Shown here: in pieces, positions 1-11,827 of the stretch
Layout: every line of letters starts with the position of its first letter
Numbering within the stretch: the first letter of the stretch is position 1
Source of the DNA: Mytilus trossulus
Lineage: Eukaryota > Mollusca > Bivalvia > Mytilida > Mytilidae
Length of the DNA: 64,000 nt
Direction of reading: 5' to 3'
Assembly (NCBI RefSeq): GCF_036588685.1
Contig: NC_086374.1
Coordinates: 36,324,886-36,388,885 of the forward strand
Translations under genes and position numbers: made by a program
Notes under the pieces: model-generated
The model's input: only the letters and a program-made list of their open reading frames with translations
Told to the model about the DNA's origin: nothing
Databases searched by the model: none

Positions 1-1
1 T

Positions 2-1187
2 TTATTTGGTACATTACGTATTTCAGTTGTACGCCAAGGTAATGAACGACAAACATCAAATGTTATTCAGCAACCGCCCTCTGGGCCTCGTAAAATGTTT
101 ATTCTAAAGGAGTCTCCTCAAGAACCCTTTGATTACACATGGAGCGGTAATCCGAAAAACGTTGCAGCATCTTCCGTGCGGCAGAATATTCCAAATCAAC
201 AAGTTAATCCTCAGTCGTTTAATCAACCAGGAAATCCTAATAACGCACCGTCATCTTCCGTGCGGCAGATTATTCCAAATCAACAAATTAATACTCAGTC
301 GTTTAATCAACCAGGAAATCCTAATAACGCACCGCCATCTTCCGTGCGGCAGATTATTCCAAATCAACAAATTAATACTCAGTCGTTTAATCAACCAGGA
401 AATCCTAATGTACTTTCCTCCACTTTGCGGAGTCCGTCAAATCAGCAACCAAATAATAGAGTTATTGGAAACGTCAGAAGTAATGTACAACAAATTTCTC
501 CCCAAACGAATAACGGGGTGCAATTTCCACCAACGAACAATATTGTACAACCGTCGAACAATATTGTACAACCTTCGAACAATATTGTACAACCGTCGTT
601 GAATAGTTTAACTAATATGCAACGTTCACGACCGGCTTTTAACACAGGCCCATCTAATATAAGACCGGCACGTAATCAATTGACAGGAGCTCAAACTGCC
701 TTAATTTCTAGTAACCAACAAATAACAAACTCCAGAACTTCAATGGTGAAAAATTTATCTTTACAAAGAAATCAGCAAATAATGTTACCTGTGTCTACAA
801 ATATAAGTAATCAAAATGTGCCAATGCGTTCACAATCGACAAATATGCAACAACCTAACAATGTACTAATATTAACAGGTGGGGCACAAAAAAGTGATCC
901 GAATATGAAATCAGTATCGACTGATCTATTGAATCCAGGAATGTTACCCGATATTCAACCAGAAATTGTAGCTCAGAAAATCGAAGTAAGAACGACAATT
1001 TGGACACCAGTGCCATTGCGAATTTCAAAAACAATATCAACGGGAGTAACCACTAATCCAGTTACTAAGCTTAACCGTATTAATAAAACTAATAATGTAG
1101 CCATATCTATTAACAATATTGAAGAAAGGCAATCTAATAATTTAGCGGCGCCTATGAAAAAGGATAATGAATTCCGTCAACTAAATG
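2..1187 (+). CDS. Asn/Gln-rich repeat protein, penultimate exon (5' partial)
   Basis: The frame is open from base 2, so the exon enters from outside the window; the first ATG (95) is probably internal. It ends at a consensus donor (CTAAATG|GTAAGT) at 1187/1188, one base into a codon. The protein is very rich in Asn, Gln, Pro and Ser and almost free of acidic residues in its first half. It holds three 28-residue repeats starting at nt 170, 254 and 338 (core SSVRQIIPNQQINTQSF) and three NNIVQPS heptads at 536-598. No catalytic domain is visible. Composition suggests a disordered, prion-like or matrix-type protein, with a C-terminal hydrophobic tail supplied by the next exon. Function is not recognised. 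Translation is supported by the long frame in phase with the repeats and by the downstream exon fitting in frame. Confidence 0.6.
170..418 (+). repeat. Three 84-nt coding tandem repeats
   Basis: Units start at 170, 254 and 338, spaced exactly 84 nt (28 codons), so the array keeps the frame. Units two and three are almost identical, which points to recent in-frame expansion. The third unit diverges at its 3' end. Confidence 0.85.
536..598 (+). repeat. Three 21-nt coding tandem repeats (NNIVQPS)
   Basis: The unit AACAATATTGTACAACCGTCG-like is present three times in frame, encoding NNIVQPS each time. It is a second, independent microexpansion in the same exon. Confidence 0.85.
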
Positions 1188-2167
1188 GTAAGTATGTTGT
1201 TTAACTGTCCATGAAAAGTACACGCCGAAAAATTATCAGATTCTCCGCAATAAGCTTTAATATCTGTCGCCCTGTCGTTTTAACAGGATAGACAAACATA
1301 CATATTGTGTAACGGAACATACCGGGTTTGATCAGAACCGTTGTGAATTAACTTTTTTGTGTTTTTTTTTTATTATATAAGTTAGTTATCAACCATTGGA
1401 ATTTCATTTATCATAACACATTACTTACACTAAGCTTTGCTTTTTATTTAAAAAAATGTTATCAGGATATGACGTAAAGATTGTTATTCTACAAAACACA
1501 GCATTAATAGTTTATTTTGTGTATAAGTCATGTATTCACTTTTTTATTGTATGCCAAATGGCCTCGAAACGCCTCTAAGATGTATAAAATAGATATACTG
1601 TTCCTATTAATGTACTGGACACCTATTTAAATATTTATTTGGTAAATGTTAAATGATAAGAGATAGAATGCAACATTCAAATAAGATTAACGCTCGTTTA
1701 ATATAAGAAAATGCAATGTAAGCAAATATCAGTAACAACTGAACATGCCAGGACAGTTAGAGTTTAACCACGATTGTAAGCTACCAAACATATAGATGCC
1801 TTTATAAGAAGGCTTATAGAGAATCATATCAACCAATAGTACATGTATGACCGTATTAAATAGATCTAGGGAGAAATGTTTGAACCTTTTATTTGTTATT
1901 ATAAGTTTAGGTGATTCATTTGATCAAAATGGTACTCAATTTCTACTATTTATACAAATAGGATTACTTTTTTTTCAGTGTAAGCAACCGATAGATTACA
2001 TATCATTCAATATTTGATACAATTTCTATTCTTTTCCGCCTCTGAGAAATATCAAAAATATATTTTGTTTCTTAAACGTCTATAATTGTTAGTCAATGTA
2101 TCAAGTCGTAAGACATTATATGAGTTATAATCAGCACAGCTAATGTTTTATGGTTTTTTTTTTACAG

Positions 2168-2247
2168 ATGACAAGAAGAATTCTGGTTGCAAAGCTGTGA
2201 TATCTACGTTGATTATGTTAATACCTCTTGGTTTTATAATTCTGTAA
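2168..2247 (+). CDS. Terminal exon of the Asn/Gln-rich protein: hydrophobic C-terminal tail
   Basis: A strong acceptor (long T tract then ACAG) precedes 2168. Joined to the single base left by the donor at 1187, it reads about 26 residues: a short polar DDKKNSGCK stretch, then about 17 mainly hydrophobic residues ending FIIL, then TAA at 2245-2247. A polar spacer with small residues followed by a terminal hydrophobic run is the pattern of a GPI-anchor signal or a tail anchor; either puts the protein on a membrane. An AATAAA overlaps the stop (2246-2251) and another AATAAA lies at about 2650. The splice is inferred from consensus and frame only. Confidence 0.5.
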
Positions 2248-2251
2248 TAAA

Positions 2252-3381
2252 TACGAATAGTCTGTTTGAGTTTATAATCATCTATTCGTCATAATATATA
2301 CGACAAACAGCTCCTGGATTGTTAGGAGTTTGAAACAATTTGTTGTTAATATTAAATACCATTGTGTGCAATTCGCAGTTTTCCAAATTGTATGTGTCGT
2401 TTCCAGTTGTTATGGATATGTATCGTTTGCATATACGTTTTGTTTGTAACTTTGTTCTCCTTTAAGTGCGGTTCGTTTGGTATCTTCTTTTTTGTCACAG
2501 TGTCTACATTCAAATATAAGTATATCAAAACTAGTATGATGATTCGACCAGTTGCTACTATGTACTCATGGAAATCATAAAATTGCCTTTAAGATGTGGT
2601 GTGGGTGCCAAATGAGACATGTATTTGTATTGCAGTGATACAATTATGCAATAAACGTAATTACAAACATAGAAGACGCTAAAGAAATGACGTTCTCTTC
2701 CTCGAATTTCATTTTAAGTACTATAACTTGTATATAAAACCAAGAGATGTAAGAGGATTGACAGTGAGACTAATTGTTTACCAGAAATTAAATGATGTAT
2801 ATGTTAGCAACATTACTGAGTAATTTTATATCTACTCTGCTCTTCAAATTTAACGAATGACGATCAATAACCCGATGACTTCCAAATGATCCACATTCAC
2901 GTAAGTATGTAGGTCACACTAATAACCAAAAAAAAAAAGGAATTTCAAGAAAATGTTGTCAAATGCTGACAAACAGACGGACATATATACCCTATAGCTG
3001 TTAATATAAAAAAAGAAGACGTGGTATGATTGCCAATGAGACAACTATCCACAAAAGACCAAAATGACACAGACATTAATAACTATAGGTCACCGTACAG
3101 CCTTCAACAATAAGCAAAGCCCATACCGCATAGTAGCTGTTGTCCATTCGTTCCATATGTTTAAGTTTTTGATTTTGCCATTGATAAGGGACTTTCCGTA
3201 TTTTTGTGATTTTGCTTTTTACTTTCTATATATAATCAGGTATGTACAGAGAATTCAATACGAAATTGCTGTTAGTAATTTGTGAGAACTAATAACAGAA
3301 GACTACATAGAATCACTCTTTTTTATGTTTGAATATATCCTTCTCATAAAATAATGTAATTATATATTAACCCCATTCTCT
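2252..3381. other. Convergent intergenic region
   Basis: The plus-strand Asn/Gln-rich gene ends at 2247 and minus-strand gene A ends at 3382. No convincing coding exon is seen. The region contains a fragment of the 'GTGCCAAATGAGACA' repeat near 2593-2625 and a better copy at 3003-3130, followed by part of the 'GATTTTGCCATTTGAT' family at 3130-3255. The shortness of the gap limits how far gene A can extend 3'. Confidence 0.5.
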
Positions 3382-3898
3382 TTATTTTTTATTTGGTTCT
3401 AAGTATTTTGAGAGTAGAAGATTACTAATATCGAAATCTGCTCTTGTAATATTTCCTCGCCTATGATTATCAGCAGAAAATTCTAAAACGGCATTCATTG
3501 CAATTCCTAGCCTTCCAACAAACTCAACTGAAAAAGATGTAAAATTATCCCTTGCAGTATACATGAAATACAGAAAGGGATGACGTCCGTCACCCTTTTT
3601 CAGTTTTAAAGATCCCTCTGGACGAATTCGAATCCGTTGATGTGAAGGTAAAAAAAGATCTCCCGATCTGTATGCCAAGCTGTTTTTCTGTTCTTGATGC
3701 TCTAAAAGTACAGAATCTACACGTTGTTTCAAACAACATTCTGCAATGAAATAAATTGTTTTGTCCGTTTTCTTTAGAAAAAATACTAAGACGGTACACA
3801 GCATGCGGGTACCATAAAAAGCTTCTAATTCGTCTGTCAATATTGTTGTAAGTTTCTTGTGGTCAAGCTGGTTCGGTTTAATTCTTGCAAAAAGCACA
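3382..3898 (-). CDS. Gene A exon 5: UPA-like domain, terminal exon
   Basis: Acceptor TTATTTAG|TGTGC; 517 nt to the TAA at 3382-3384. It encodes ELEAFYGTRMLC, HQRIRIRPEG, HPFLYFMY and LEFSADNHRRG, all shared with the other copies. On the minus strand AATAAA overlaps the stop codon, so a poly(A) signal may lie at the very end of the reading frame. Confidence 0.65.
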
Positions 3899-6800
3899 CT
3901 AAATAATAAAAATAATTATTGATAGTTTTACAACCCACATAATCAAAACACACGGTTCCAAAGATATATATATATATCTTTAGGAAAGGAGCGTGCCGAA
4001 ACTATAACAGAAACGAAAGTATTTCAATATTGCTTGATATTCTTTGAGACGAGTTTCAAGCTATCGCAATAATGACTACTTAGTTAGCTTCAAACATCGT
4101 TCGTTATCTTTCTCTTTGAAGGTGTTTTGTCTTTATTATAAGAATGGTATTTATTACTATTGATGATTTGTTTTCTCATGTAAATTTTGTGAGTACTAGA
4201 TATGTTGAAGGTGATTATTTTTCTATTTTCTTTGTCATTTCGGGATATTGGCAAACCTTGATTCAGTACTTTGCAAATGTCTGATTGACATTAAGCCAAA
4301 TAGTTACCAACACACTACAGGAATATTAATCATGTGTAACACATCATCATGTTCCAATTACTGGTTATCCACACTGGACATATACTAGTTAAGTAAACCA
4401 TAAGGATACAAGTAACGAAGTGATTTCATTTATATCATAGGAACTGACCGAAAGCGCATCAAAATGTTTTCGAAAAACGAACAGTATACCGTTCGTTTGT
4501 TTCTTTTGACAAGTGTTAACTTGTGGTTGCTTTATAGTGATATTTTTCGTTGTTTGGTTGTGTTTTTATAACTTTTTATGCCCCACCTAGGTATCCAGTA
4601 AACAGATTGGATATTTTCATCGTAAAACAAAAAAAAACAACAAATTTATGATTTATACAGATTTGTTAGCTATATTACGACCACGGGCTGGAAAAATGAG
4701 AAAATATTTCGGTTTTTATTTATGATATCACTTGCTAAGTAATACCATGACGTTGCATAATCGAAGCGTTGTGCAAATAACCATCATAAAAATAGAATAA
4801 ACTTCTCGTTATTCTCCTGTGTCTTATTATATTTACCCATCAGAGTCTCGTATTTGACCAGTATACTCCTTCGTGTCAGTCTTTTTACCTGTTGGCAGAA
4901 CTACGATTTCACTCTTATTGAAAACAATCATTTTCACGTGTGGATTATCTGAACCAACTAGTTCTTGGTTACTTTTCGGGTCACTGGTTAGTCTTGCAGA
5001 AACACTGATGGGTCCCTTTAGTTGTGTCTTGTTAAAATCCAATGTTATCTTGTGGCTCACGGCTTCAACCAATGTCTTAGAATAAACGTCCTTGTTCTCA
5101 AGTTTTCCAATAGGTCTTTGTATCTAATAAATATGTAGTAGCAATATTGTTATAAATAATGTTACCAAAAGGAGGTGAAATATTTTTAATCACACTTTTT
5201 TTTCGTGTTCCCAAAATTTCGATTTTGAAAAGGATCTAAGATATTCTGTGGCGTTTGTCGTTGATTGAATAAATTCGTTGTTGTTCTGCGATTTGCATGT
5301 TGTGTCGACTATTGTATTATTTGTTTATCCGTTTCTCTTTGATCACTGTTCTTGCCTGTATTTGTGCTATATTTCTGTCACGTAGTGTTGTCATTTTAAC
5401 GATATAATTTAACATTGTCATGAAGCGGGAGGTTTGACTAGCTATTCAACCAATTTCAACCCACCATGTTTTCTAAAATAGCCCTGTACCTAGTCAGTAA
5501 TATGGCAGTTGTTATCAAATAGTTCATTTCTATGTATGTCAACGTTGGTTCCGCTTCCTTTGTTTTCCTCTTATTGTTGATGTGTTTTTCTCAGTTTAAG
5601 TTTATAACCCGGACTTTGTTTCTCTCAATTGATTTATGACTTTTGAACTTTAGCATACTACTGTTGCCTTTATTTAAGATATAGTGTACATGATACTAAT
5701 CCAGGTGAAACATATTTGTTTTTATGATATTGTTCTCAAAACACTGACAACAACGACGAACGTAGCGAACATATATTATGTAACGTTAAACTCAAAACAA
5801 ACGACCGTCAATTGATTTGACAATAATGGAATTTATGTACTATACTAGTACATGAATTCGGTTATTTTGGTGAAACGTGTGTATTTCGTCCGCTTCAGTG
5901 CTTACTTTGTCATATTTAACTTTTTAACTTTTAGCAGCGAGAGATAAAGCGTAAAAAAAATTAGATAGATAATAATTTCGAAAATAAACATGCATCCTCC
6001 GTCTACTATATATAGAAATAAAATAAAAAGAAGTGATCAGCTTATCAGTTTTAGAATGTAATTCAAAAATACATACCATATACTCTATTTTAAGTTCTAC
6101 CTCTGTACAGCCTTTCGTAAAGTTAACTGTCATGCATTCATCTCCTCCCGTTTTTATAACAGACCCCTCAGACTTCACGTCATGTTTAAATTTCTTCGGA
6201 CGGGCCACAAGCAAAAAGCTATTCATTCGACAGCATGGAAATTCAATATAGTCAAACTGTTATTAAAATAAACAATAATCTTTAAACATCAAATCATCAA
6301 AACATTATTATTTTTCAAAAATTTTGTAACAAAATATATATTCGTAAAATAAATTTTTCGTAATAACTCGTAACTACACATACATTTTTCGTAATAACTC
6401 GTAACTACACATAAACTGTTCGAAATATCCCGTTCCAACCAGCGTAGTACTATCGTTACTTGACTCCGTGGACAATTAAAAAAGATGTTTGTCGTTCATT
6501 CAGGAATGCTTGCGATTGTTTTCGATATAACAATCCGTGTATGTAAAGGCCCAATTTTTAACATTCAGGCAACAAAACAGGTGAACATGTTTGGCTTGTT
6601 CTAGAATTAAATACTATACAAACTTAGGGTAAAGTCGTCTAAGTACAGTTACTGCGTCATTATTTTGGTCTTGTGTGTCATGGTTTGGTTAAGTGTTTTT
6701 GAATATCAAAATGAATTTACATTTAAATATTTCCGTAAAGATGATATGAAGATAAGGTAAGTGGTTTATTTTAGAGTTTTTGACTATTATGTGCTATTAT

Positions 6801-9800
6801 GTGAGTAGATGCATTTGTTTTGGTATTACATAGATACTTAGGTACTGGTTATATTAAAGGAAAATATATAACGCTTGTCTACACAATTTTATAGAAGGGT
6901 AATACGGAATTCTGTGTCTTTTCCTTGCGTGTTTCAACATATTAATTGTTATAATTCACAGTTGCTTTTAAATATTATGAAAAATAGAAACTTATGTAGA
7001 TATAGGAAGATGTGGTGTGAGTGCCAATGAGACAACTCTCCATCCAAATAACAATTTAAAAAGTAAACCAGTAAAGGTTAAAGTACGGCCTTCAACACGG
7101 AGCCTTGGCTCACACCGAACAACAAGCTATAAAGGGCCCCAAAATTACTAGTGTAAAACCATTCAAACGGGAAAACCAACGGTCTAATCTATATGAACAA
7201 AACGAGAAACGAGAAACACGTATATATTACATAAACAAACGACAACTACTGTACATCAGATTCCTGACTAAGGACAGGTGCAAACATTTGCAGCGGGAGT
7301 AAACGTTTTAATGGATCCAAACCTGCTCCCTTTTTCTGAAACAATAGCATAACATCACAACATAGAAAAACATACGATAAAATATCAATTGGCAGACTTA
7401 ACTCAATCAAAAAACGTATGATTACACAATGAACGAATAAATTTGATCTGCGATATCTGAATACAAATGCAGTTAATAAAATATTAGAGACAAACATTCA
7501 TGATCAAAAAGCTAACAAACAAAATTCAAACACACTGAGAAATATTTAACCAATCAATGTTCACTTTAGAAAAAAACCGTTTTTTTATAATCTTGAAGTT
7601 TATACAAATGTTGTAAGAATAAGTGAAAAAATTGAAGATATTACAAATAATCAAAGCTGGTGTACAGACAAGATCCATATAAATAAAAAAATAACAAAAA
7701 AGCATTATAAACAGTATCAACAGGTCGAATTAACAAGAAAATACGATTTGAGAGTACTCGCAGTTACTGACAGCTAGTTAAAAGCCAAAACCAATTAATA
7801 GTAAAAAATCATGCACCAGAGACTAAAATCGACTAAAACACATCACAGGGATTTAGTATTTTTAACGTCATTAATAGTCAAAGAGGACATGACTTGTGCA
7901 ATGCCAAAAATAAATGTATCGACAGGTAGTAGTATAGTGAAGAGCGACTTCTATAGAAATAAAAGTTAACGTGTCTGTGTCTCTATACATCTCGCCTCAA
8001 AAGATAATGAAATTTAGTTATGTTTTAATTTGCTAATGACAAAATCAATATTAATGCCAATGTGAACTATATTCAGAGATCTAATTACAATATTGGTACG
8101 ATAACCCTTACTTATAAGTTTGTTTAAAGGTTCGATGAGTTTACCAGGATCACATAGTGATTTCCTCGCTTTAAGTATAATATTACCATAAAATTTAGGA
8201 TGTGAAATACCATTTTTAATAAGCTTTCTACAGGTATAGCCAAATTTACTTATCAAATCTTTGTATCTATGAAAGAATTTAGTTAAAGTTTTAAGTAATT
8301 TATGGTATCGAAATCCCTGACACAACAATTTACCAGTGATGCATTGATTACGTTCGTTAAAATCTATAACATCAGAACACACACGGGCAAACCGAACGAG
8401 TTGCGATATATAAACACCGTATGATGGAGCCAAAGGCACGTCGCCGTCTAAAAAAGGAAAATTAACAATAGGAAATGAAAAATCGTCTCTTTTGTCGTAA
8501 ATTTTAGTGTGAAGTTTCCCGTTTGAAATTGAAATGTCTAAATCTAGAAAAGGACAACTGCTGCTGTTTATGTTAGATTTAGTTAAAGTAAGTTCGTGTG
8601 GGTAAATTTCTGAAGTATATTTAGAGAACTCTGGATTATTCAACGAAAAGATATAATCCAGATAACGGTAGGTATTTTTGAATGTATCAACTAAATGTAA
8701 CAATTATGGGTCTTTACTGAGTTTGGTCATAAACTGAGATTCAAAGCAATATAGAAATAAATCTGCTATTAAAGGGGCACAGTTGGTGCCCATAGGAATA
8801 CCTACTACCTGACGATACACTTTATCGCTGAAACGTACATAAATGTTATCAAGCAGAAAGTTTAAAGCTTCAATCATATCCTCACATTTCCAGTAAGTGT
8901 ATCTAGCATACTTTCTTTTTTCGTTACAGAAAAAGGCCTTAAACGAGTTACAGCAAATAAAATTACAATGAGATTTTTCGAAAGACCATTTTATCAAATA
9001 CAAAAACTTTTTCTTTATAAGATTGTGTGGAAGTGTAGTGTACAGAGTAGAAAAATCATAACTGTCAACAGAATTGTAAGTACCATTGAAAGCATGTATT
9101 TTATCTAAAACCTCTAAAGAATTTTTAACACTCCAAAAATAATTAATATCATTATTTTCATAAGCTTTATTACAAAAGTTAATTACCAGTTCTTTGATAG
9201 TAGTAAGGGAGGTGGTTAGAAGCACTGATAACAATTTCAATATGAAAATTTATTGTCATGGTTTTTGTAAGTTATGTCAAGATGAGGTCTATGTTACGTT
9301 TTTAAAACATTTATGAATCATTCATAAAATAAAAAAGACAATGAGAGGCTAAAATAAAACACTTATCGGAAATATTGTATTCTACTTATTTTACCGACTT
9401 GCATTATGCAAAACCTTATGCGAAGGGGTTACCATTTAATTACCTTTACATATGCTGGCACCTCCTTCCATCTGTTCTCTGCATCTTCAATTAGCGCCCA
9501 GTAATCGTTAATGTCGCTGTCCTTGACGAAGGAATGGTATACCGGAACTTGAAGGTACACTTTCTTTTTATATTTATCGCGGACAGAAAATACACAGTGT
9601 TTATCTTTAAAACGTTTACTTTCTGACGGATCGGTCAATTCTTCAAATCCAGGTGTATCAGGTTGGCATAATAGTCTATAGATGTCCGACACCAGCGTGA
9701 TATGATTTGGAAGACTTACATCATTGAGATAGTCGTCTCTTTCCTTAGATGTCCAATTTTCTACTTTAAAACACTTAAATGGTGTCGAAAGTTCTGGGTC

Positions 9801-9945
9801 TGTTCGTAATCTGATCCCCTGCCCTAAAACTACAATACCATGTCCTTCAACGTAATACAAAAAATCATTTAAAACGTTTGGATTGGGTGAATGGTCGACA
9901 ATCCTGGGGATGGGTGGTGTTGATGGTCGTTCTGGACTTTCTTCT
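3382..9945 (-). CDS. ZU5-UPA-like gene A (four exons seen, 5' exon missing)
   Basis: Exons, 5' to 3' on the minus strand: 9444-9945, 6077-6256, 4837-5123 and 3382-3898. Phases match copies B-D exactly (one base, whole codons, two bases over, one base), giving about 495 residues from the second exon. Order: Pro-rich start (ERPSTPPIPR), an uncharacterised module, a ZU5-like region and a UPA-like region with IRIRPEG and FSADNHRRG motifs. It ends EPNKK without a death domain. A first exon like those at 29057-29166 and 55710-55816 was looked for up to the next relic and not found, so it may be diverged or distant. Intron 2 (3.2 kb) holds a reverse transcriptase pseudogene on the same strand. It is the most divergent of the copies except C. 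Family assignment is by motif resemblance. Confidence 0.55.
4837..5123 (-). CDS. Gene A exon 4: ZU5-like segment
   Basis: Acceptor TTATTAG|ATACAAAGACC and donor GATGG|GTAAAT; 287 nt. It begins IQRP as in B and D. The stretch KITLDFNKTQLKGPISV matches the ZU5 pattern of a beta strand, a basic loop, then K-P-I/V. Confidence 0.6.
6077..6256 (-). CDS. Gene A exon 3: ZU5-like segment, 180 nt
   Basis: Acceptor AATAACAG|TTTGAC and donor ATG|GTATGT. It is exactly 180 nt in phase 0, as in B, C and D. It encodes FDYIEFPCCRMNSF..., which aligns with NGYVEFSCDRLNSF of copy B. Confidence 0.6.
7005..7500 (+). repeat. Interspersed repeat, 'GCCAATGAGACAACTCTCCA' family (long copy)
   Basis: It begins GATGTGGTGTGAGTGCCAATGAGACAAC and continues with GTACGGCCTTCAACACGGAG and TATAAAGGGCCCC. 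Shorter or more diverged copies of the same order of words are at 3003, 22195, 32345, 34494, 38005, 40862 and 55085 (+) and near 14140 (-). I recognise it as a common mussel repeat; the right end is uncertain. Confidence 0.6.
8014..9240 (-). pseudogene. Retroelement reverse transcriptase, broken (in gene A intron 2)
   Basis: Two blocks in the same frame, 8704-9240 then 8014-8703, are separated only by an in-frame stop (TAA) after KLSKDP. Visible RT motifs are motif A YDFSTLYTTLPH, motif B GIPMGTNCAPLIADLFLY, and motif C reading YLDYIF where YLDD is expected. One of the two catalytic aspartates is therefore changed to Tyr. Further on, FPFLDGDVPLAPSYGVYISQ and ARVCSDV are typical of a group of animal RT proteins common in molluscs. 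I cannot place it firmly; Penelope-like is possible, and no GIY-YIG domain is seen. Both the stop and the lost aspartate say it is dead. It lies on the same strand as gene A. Confidence 0.75.
9444..9945 (-). CDS. Gene A exon 2: Pro-rich start and N-terminal module
   Basis: The acceptor is TTTTTAGAG|A; a start at 9945 keeps the same phase as copies B and D, and a start at 9947 is possible. The donor is AAG|GTAATT at 9444/9443. It encodes about 167 residues: a Pro/Ser/Glu leader, then a module shared with B-D. Shared landmarks are a W-T/S-x-x-E/D pattern, an S-D-I-Y near the middle, CVFSV, LQVPV, D-I-N-x-Y-W-A, and a final W-K-E-V-P-A. Confidence 0.6.
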
Positions 9946-10137
9946 CTCTAAAAACAAAAAAAGGACACAATTTAACTTTTCAAATCAAAATTTATAAAAA
10001 TTATCAAATGTCCACCTGAAGTGTACCCCAAGAGAAATAGAAATCCTTACATACCCTTTTTGATCACCCGAGTCCCTATCGTGAAATGTTTAAATTGTTT
10101 GTATATTATACATTGAACGATGAGACGTATAACATTT

Positions 10138-10531
10138 CCTGACGTCAGACACGCGAAATTGTTTGTAGATTTCTTTTGTGTTCTGTTAAGTGTTCCTTTT
10201 GAAATTGTTACACGCTTATGACTGCTACCAATATTTTGACTATTTTATTTATTATGTCTGTTTTATTCAAGCATTATTGTAAATTTTGATGAGACTGTCA
10301 TCAAAGTGAGAGGTTTAACGCTTTAAATCAGTTTCCTGACGTCAGACACGCGAATTTGTTTGTAGATTTCTTTTGTGTTCTGTTAAGTGTTCCTTTTGAA
10401 ATTGTTACACGCTTATGACTGCTACCAATATTTTGACTATTTTATTTATTATGTCTGTTTTATTCAAGCATTATTGTAAATTTTGATGAGACTGTCATCA
10501 AAGTGAGAGGTTTAACGCTTTAAATCAGTTT
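10138..10531 (+). repeat. 197-bp direct tandem duplication
   Basis: The block beginning CCTGACGTCAGACACGCGAA at 10138 recurs at 10335 with about one base difference (GCGAAATTG against GCGAATTTG). The duplicated block is part of a mussel interspersed repeat that continues to about 10690. Confidence 0.9.
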
Positions 10532-10690
10532 TAATCCACCATTTTCTACAATTGAAAATGCCTGTACCAAGTCAGGAATATGACAGTTCTTGTCCATTCG
10601 TTTTTTTATGTGTTTTGTCATTTGATTTTGCCATGTGATAATGGACTTTCCGATTGGATTTCCTCTGAGTTCAGTATTTTTGTGTTTTGT
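10532..10690 (+). repeat. Interspersed repeat, 'GATTTTGCCATGTGATAATG' family
   Basis: Words in order: ACCAAGTCAGGAATATGACAG, TGTCCATTCGTTTTT, GATTTTGCCATGTGAT, GGACTTTCCGATT. Related copies (+) are at about 3130-3255, 5390-5690, 28540-28660, 46130-46420, 53560-53680 and 61310-61530. Reverse-strand copies are at about 11540-11790, 37140-37390, 46600-46680, 59740-59910 and 60130-60400. It is the most frequent family in the window; boundaries are approximate. Confidence 0.55.
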
Positions 10691-11827
10691 TTGTTTTCGC
10701 TTGTAATGAATGTTGCATTCCTCAATTTTAGTTTTTTTTCTGTGAAAGGTGTGTTATATTTTGTCATGGTGTTGGTTGTTTTTATACCAGGATTTTTTTT
10801 CTGCATTGACAAACAGCTATTTCTTACAGATACAACGACAACAGTCATCCTGTTTTTTTATTTTTTCAAGTCTCAGTTCTAGTCGTACAAACAAACTATA
10901 ATAAATGAATTCCCCTGCATGTCGTAATAGGAGTAAAACCCATCGCAAATATCAATGACATGTCTTGTTTGTGGTTAGCATCTTTTCAAATTCAGGGCTT
11001 CTTCGACCCATTCATCACATTTGAACCCCAAATTGGTTTTTATATCGTTATCCCAAATAAAGTTACTATTTCCGTAGAGGGAAAAATCATTTCTTTTATT
11101 TGTAAAACTTCATACAGACTGGTTTGTTTAGATAATCATGCATATTGCCTATCAAAGATTAATAAAACTCTATGCTACTTCTTCCAAACATGATAAAAAG
11201 TTTATTTTTCGAACAATAGAAACGTTAATAGGCGGTTTAAACGAAATTTTTTGTTTTCTTTTATCCAGACCAAGCATATTGCGTCCATGTATTACTTATA
11301 ACAAGGCATTAAGAAACCTCTACCTCTTGAGACCATCGTTTAATAACCAATATGTGATCATATGTCAGTGAGTAATATCCCTGTAATTGAAATTTTGGTT
11401 AAAATTTACCTCTGTTTCAAATCATGATCTTTTTTTTAATACTGACACAGGACTAGACGTATTGTCTGTGAATTTTCTGACAGAGCTATTGTACCTATTG
11501 TTAAATATCACAGAATGAGGATTCGTATGAGAGGTGATGCATACACGGACGATTGCCAACTCCTAGGAAAATTCAAAACGGAAAGTCCATACCCAAATTG
11601 CAAAATCAATATCTCGAACACATCAAACGAATGGATAACAACTGCCATATACCTGATTTGGTATAGGCATTTTCTTATGTATACAATTGTGTTGATTTAA
11701 CCGGGTAGTATAGCTAGTTAAACCTCTCACTTGTATGACAGTTTCATAAAAGTCCATCATATTGACAACGATGTGTGAAAATACAAATAGTTATCAAAGG
11801 TACCAGGATTATAATTTAGTCATCATA

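Noticed and set aside
129-602. 157-aa frame in the +1 phase of the Asn/Gln-rich exon
   Set aside because: It is a shadow created by the 84-nt repeats, which stay open in more than one phase; the chosen frame continues to the window edge and splices in frame to 2168.
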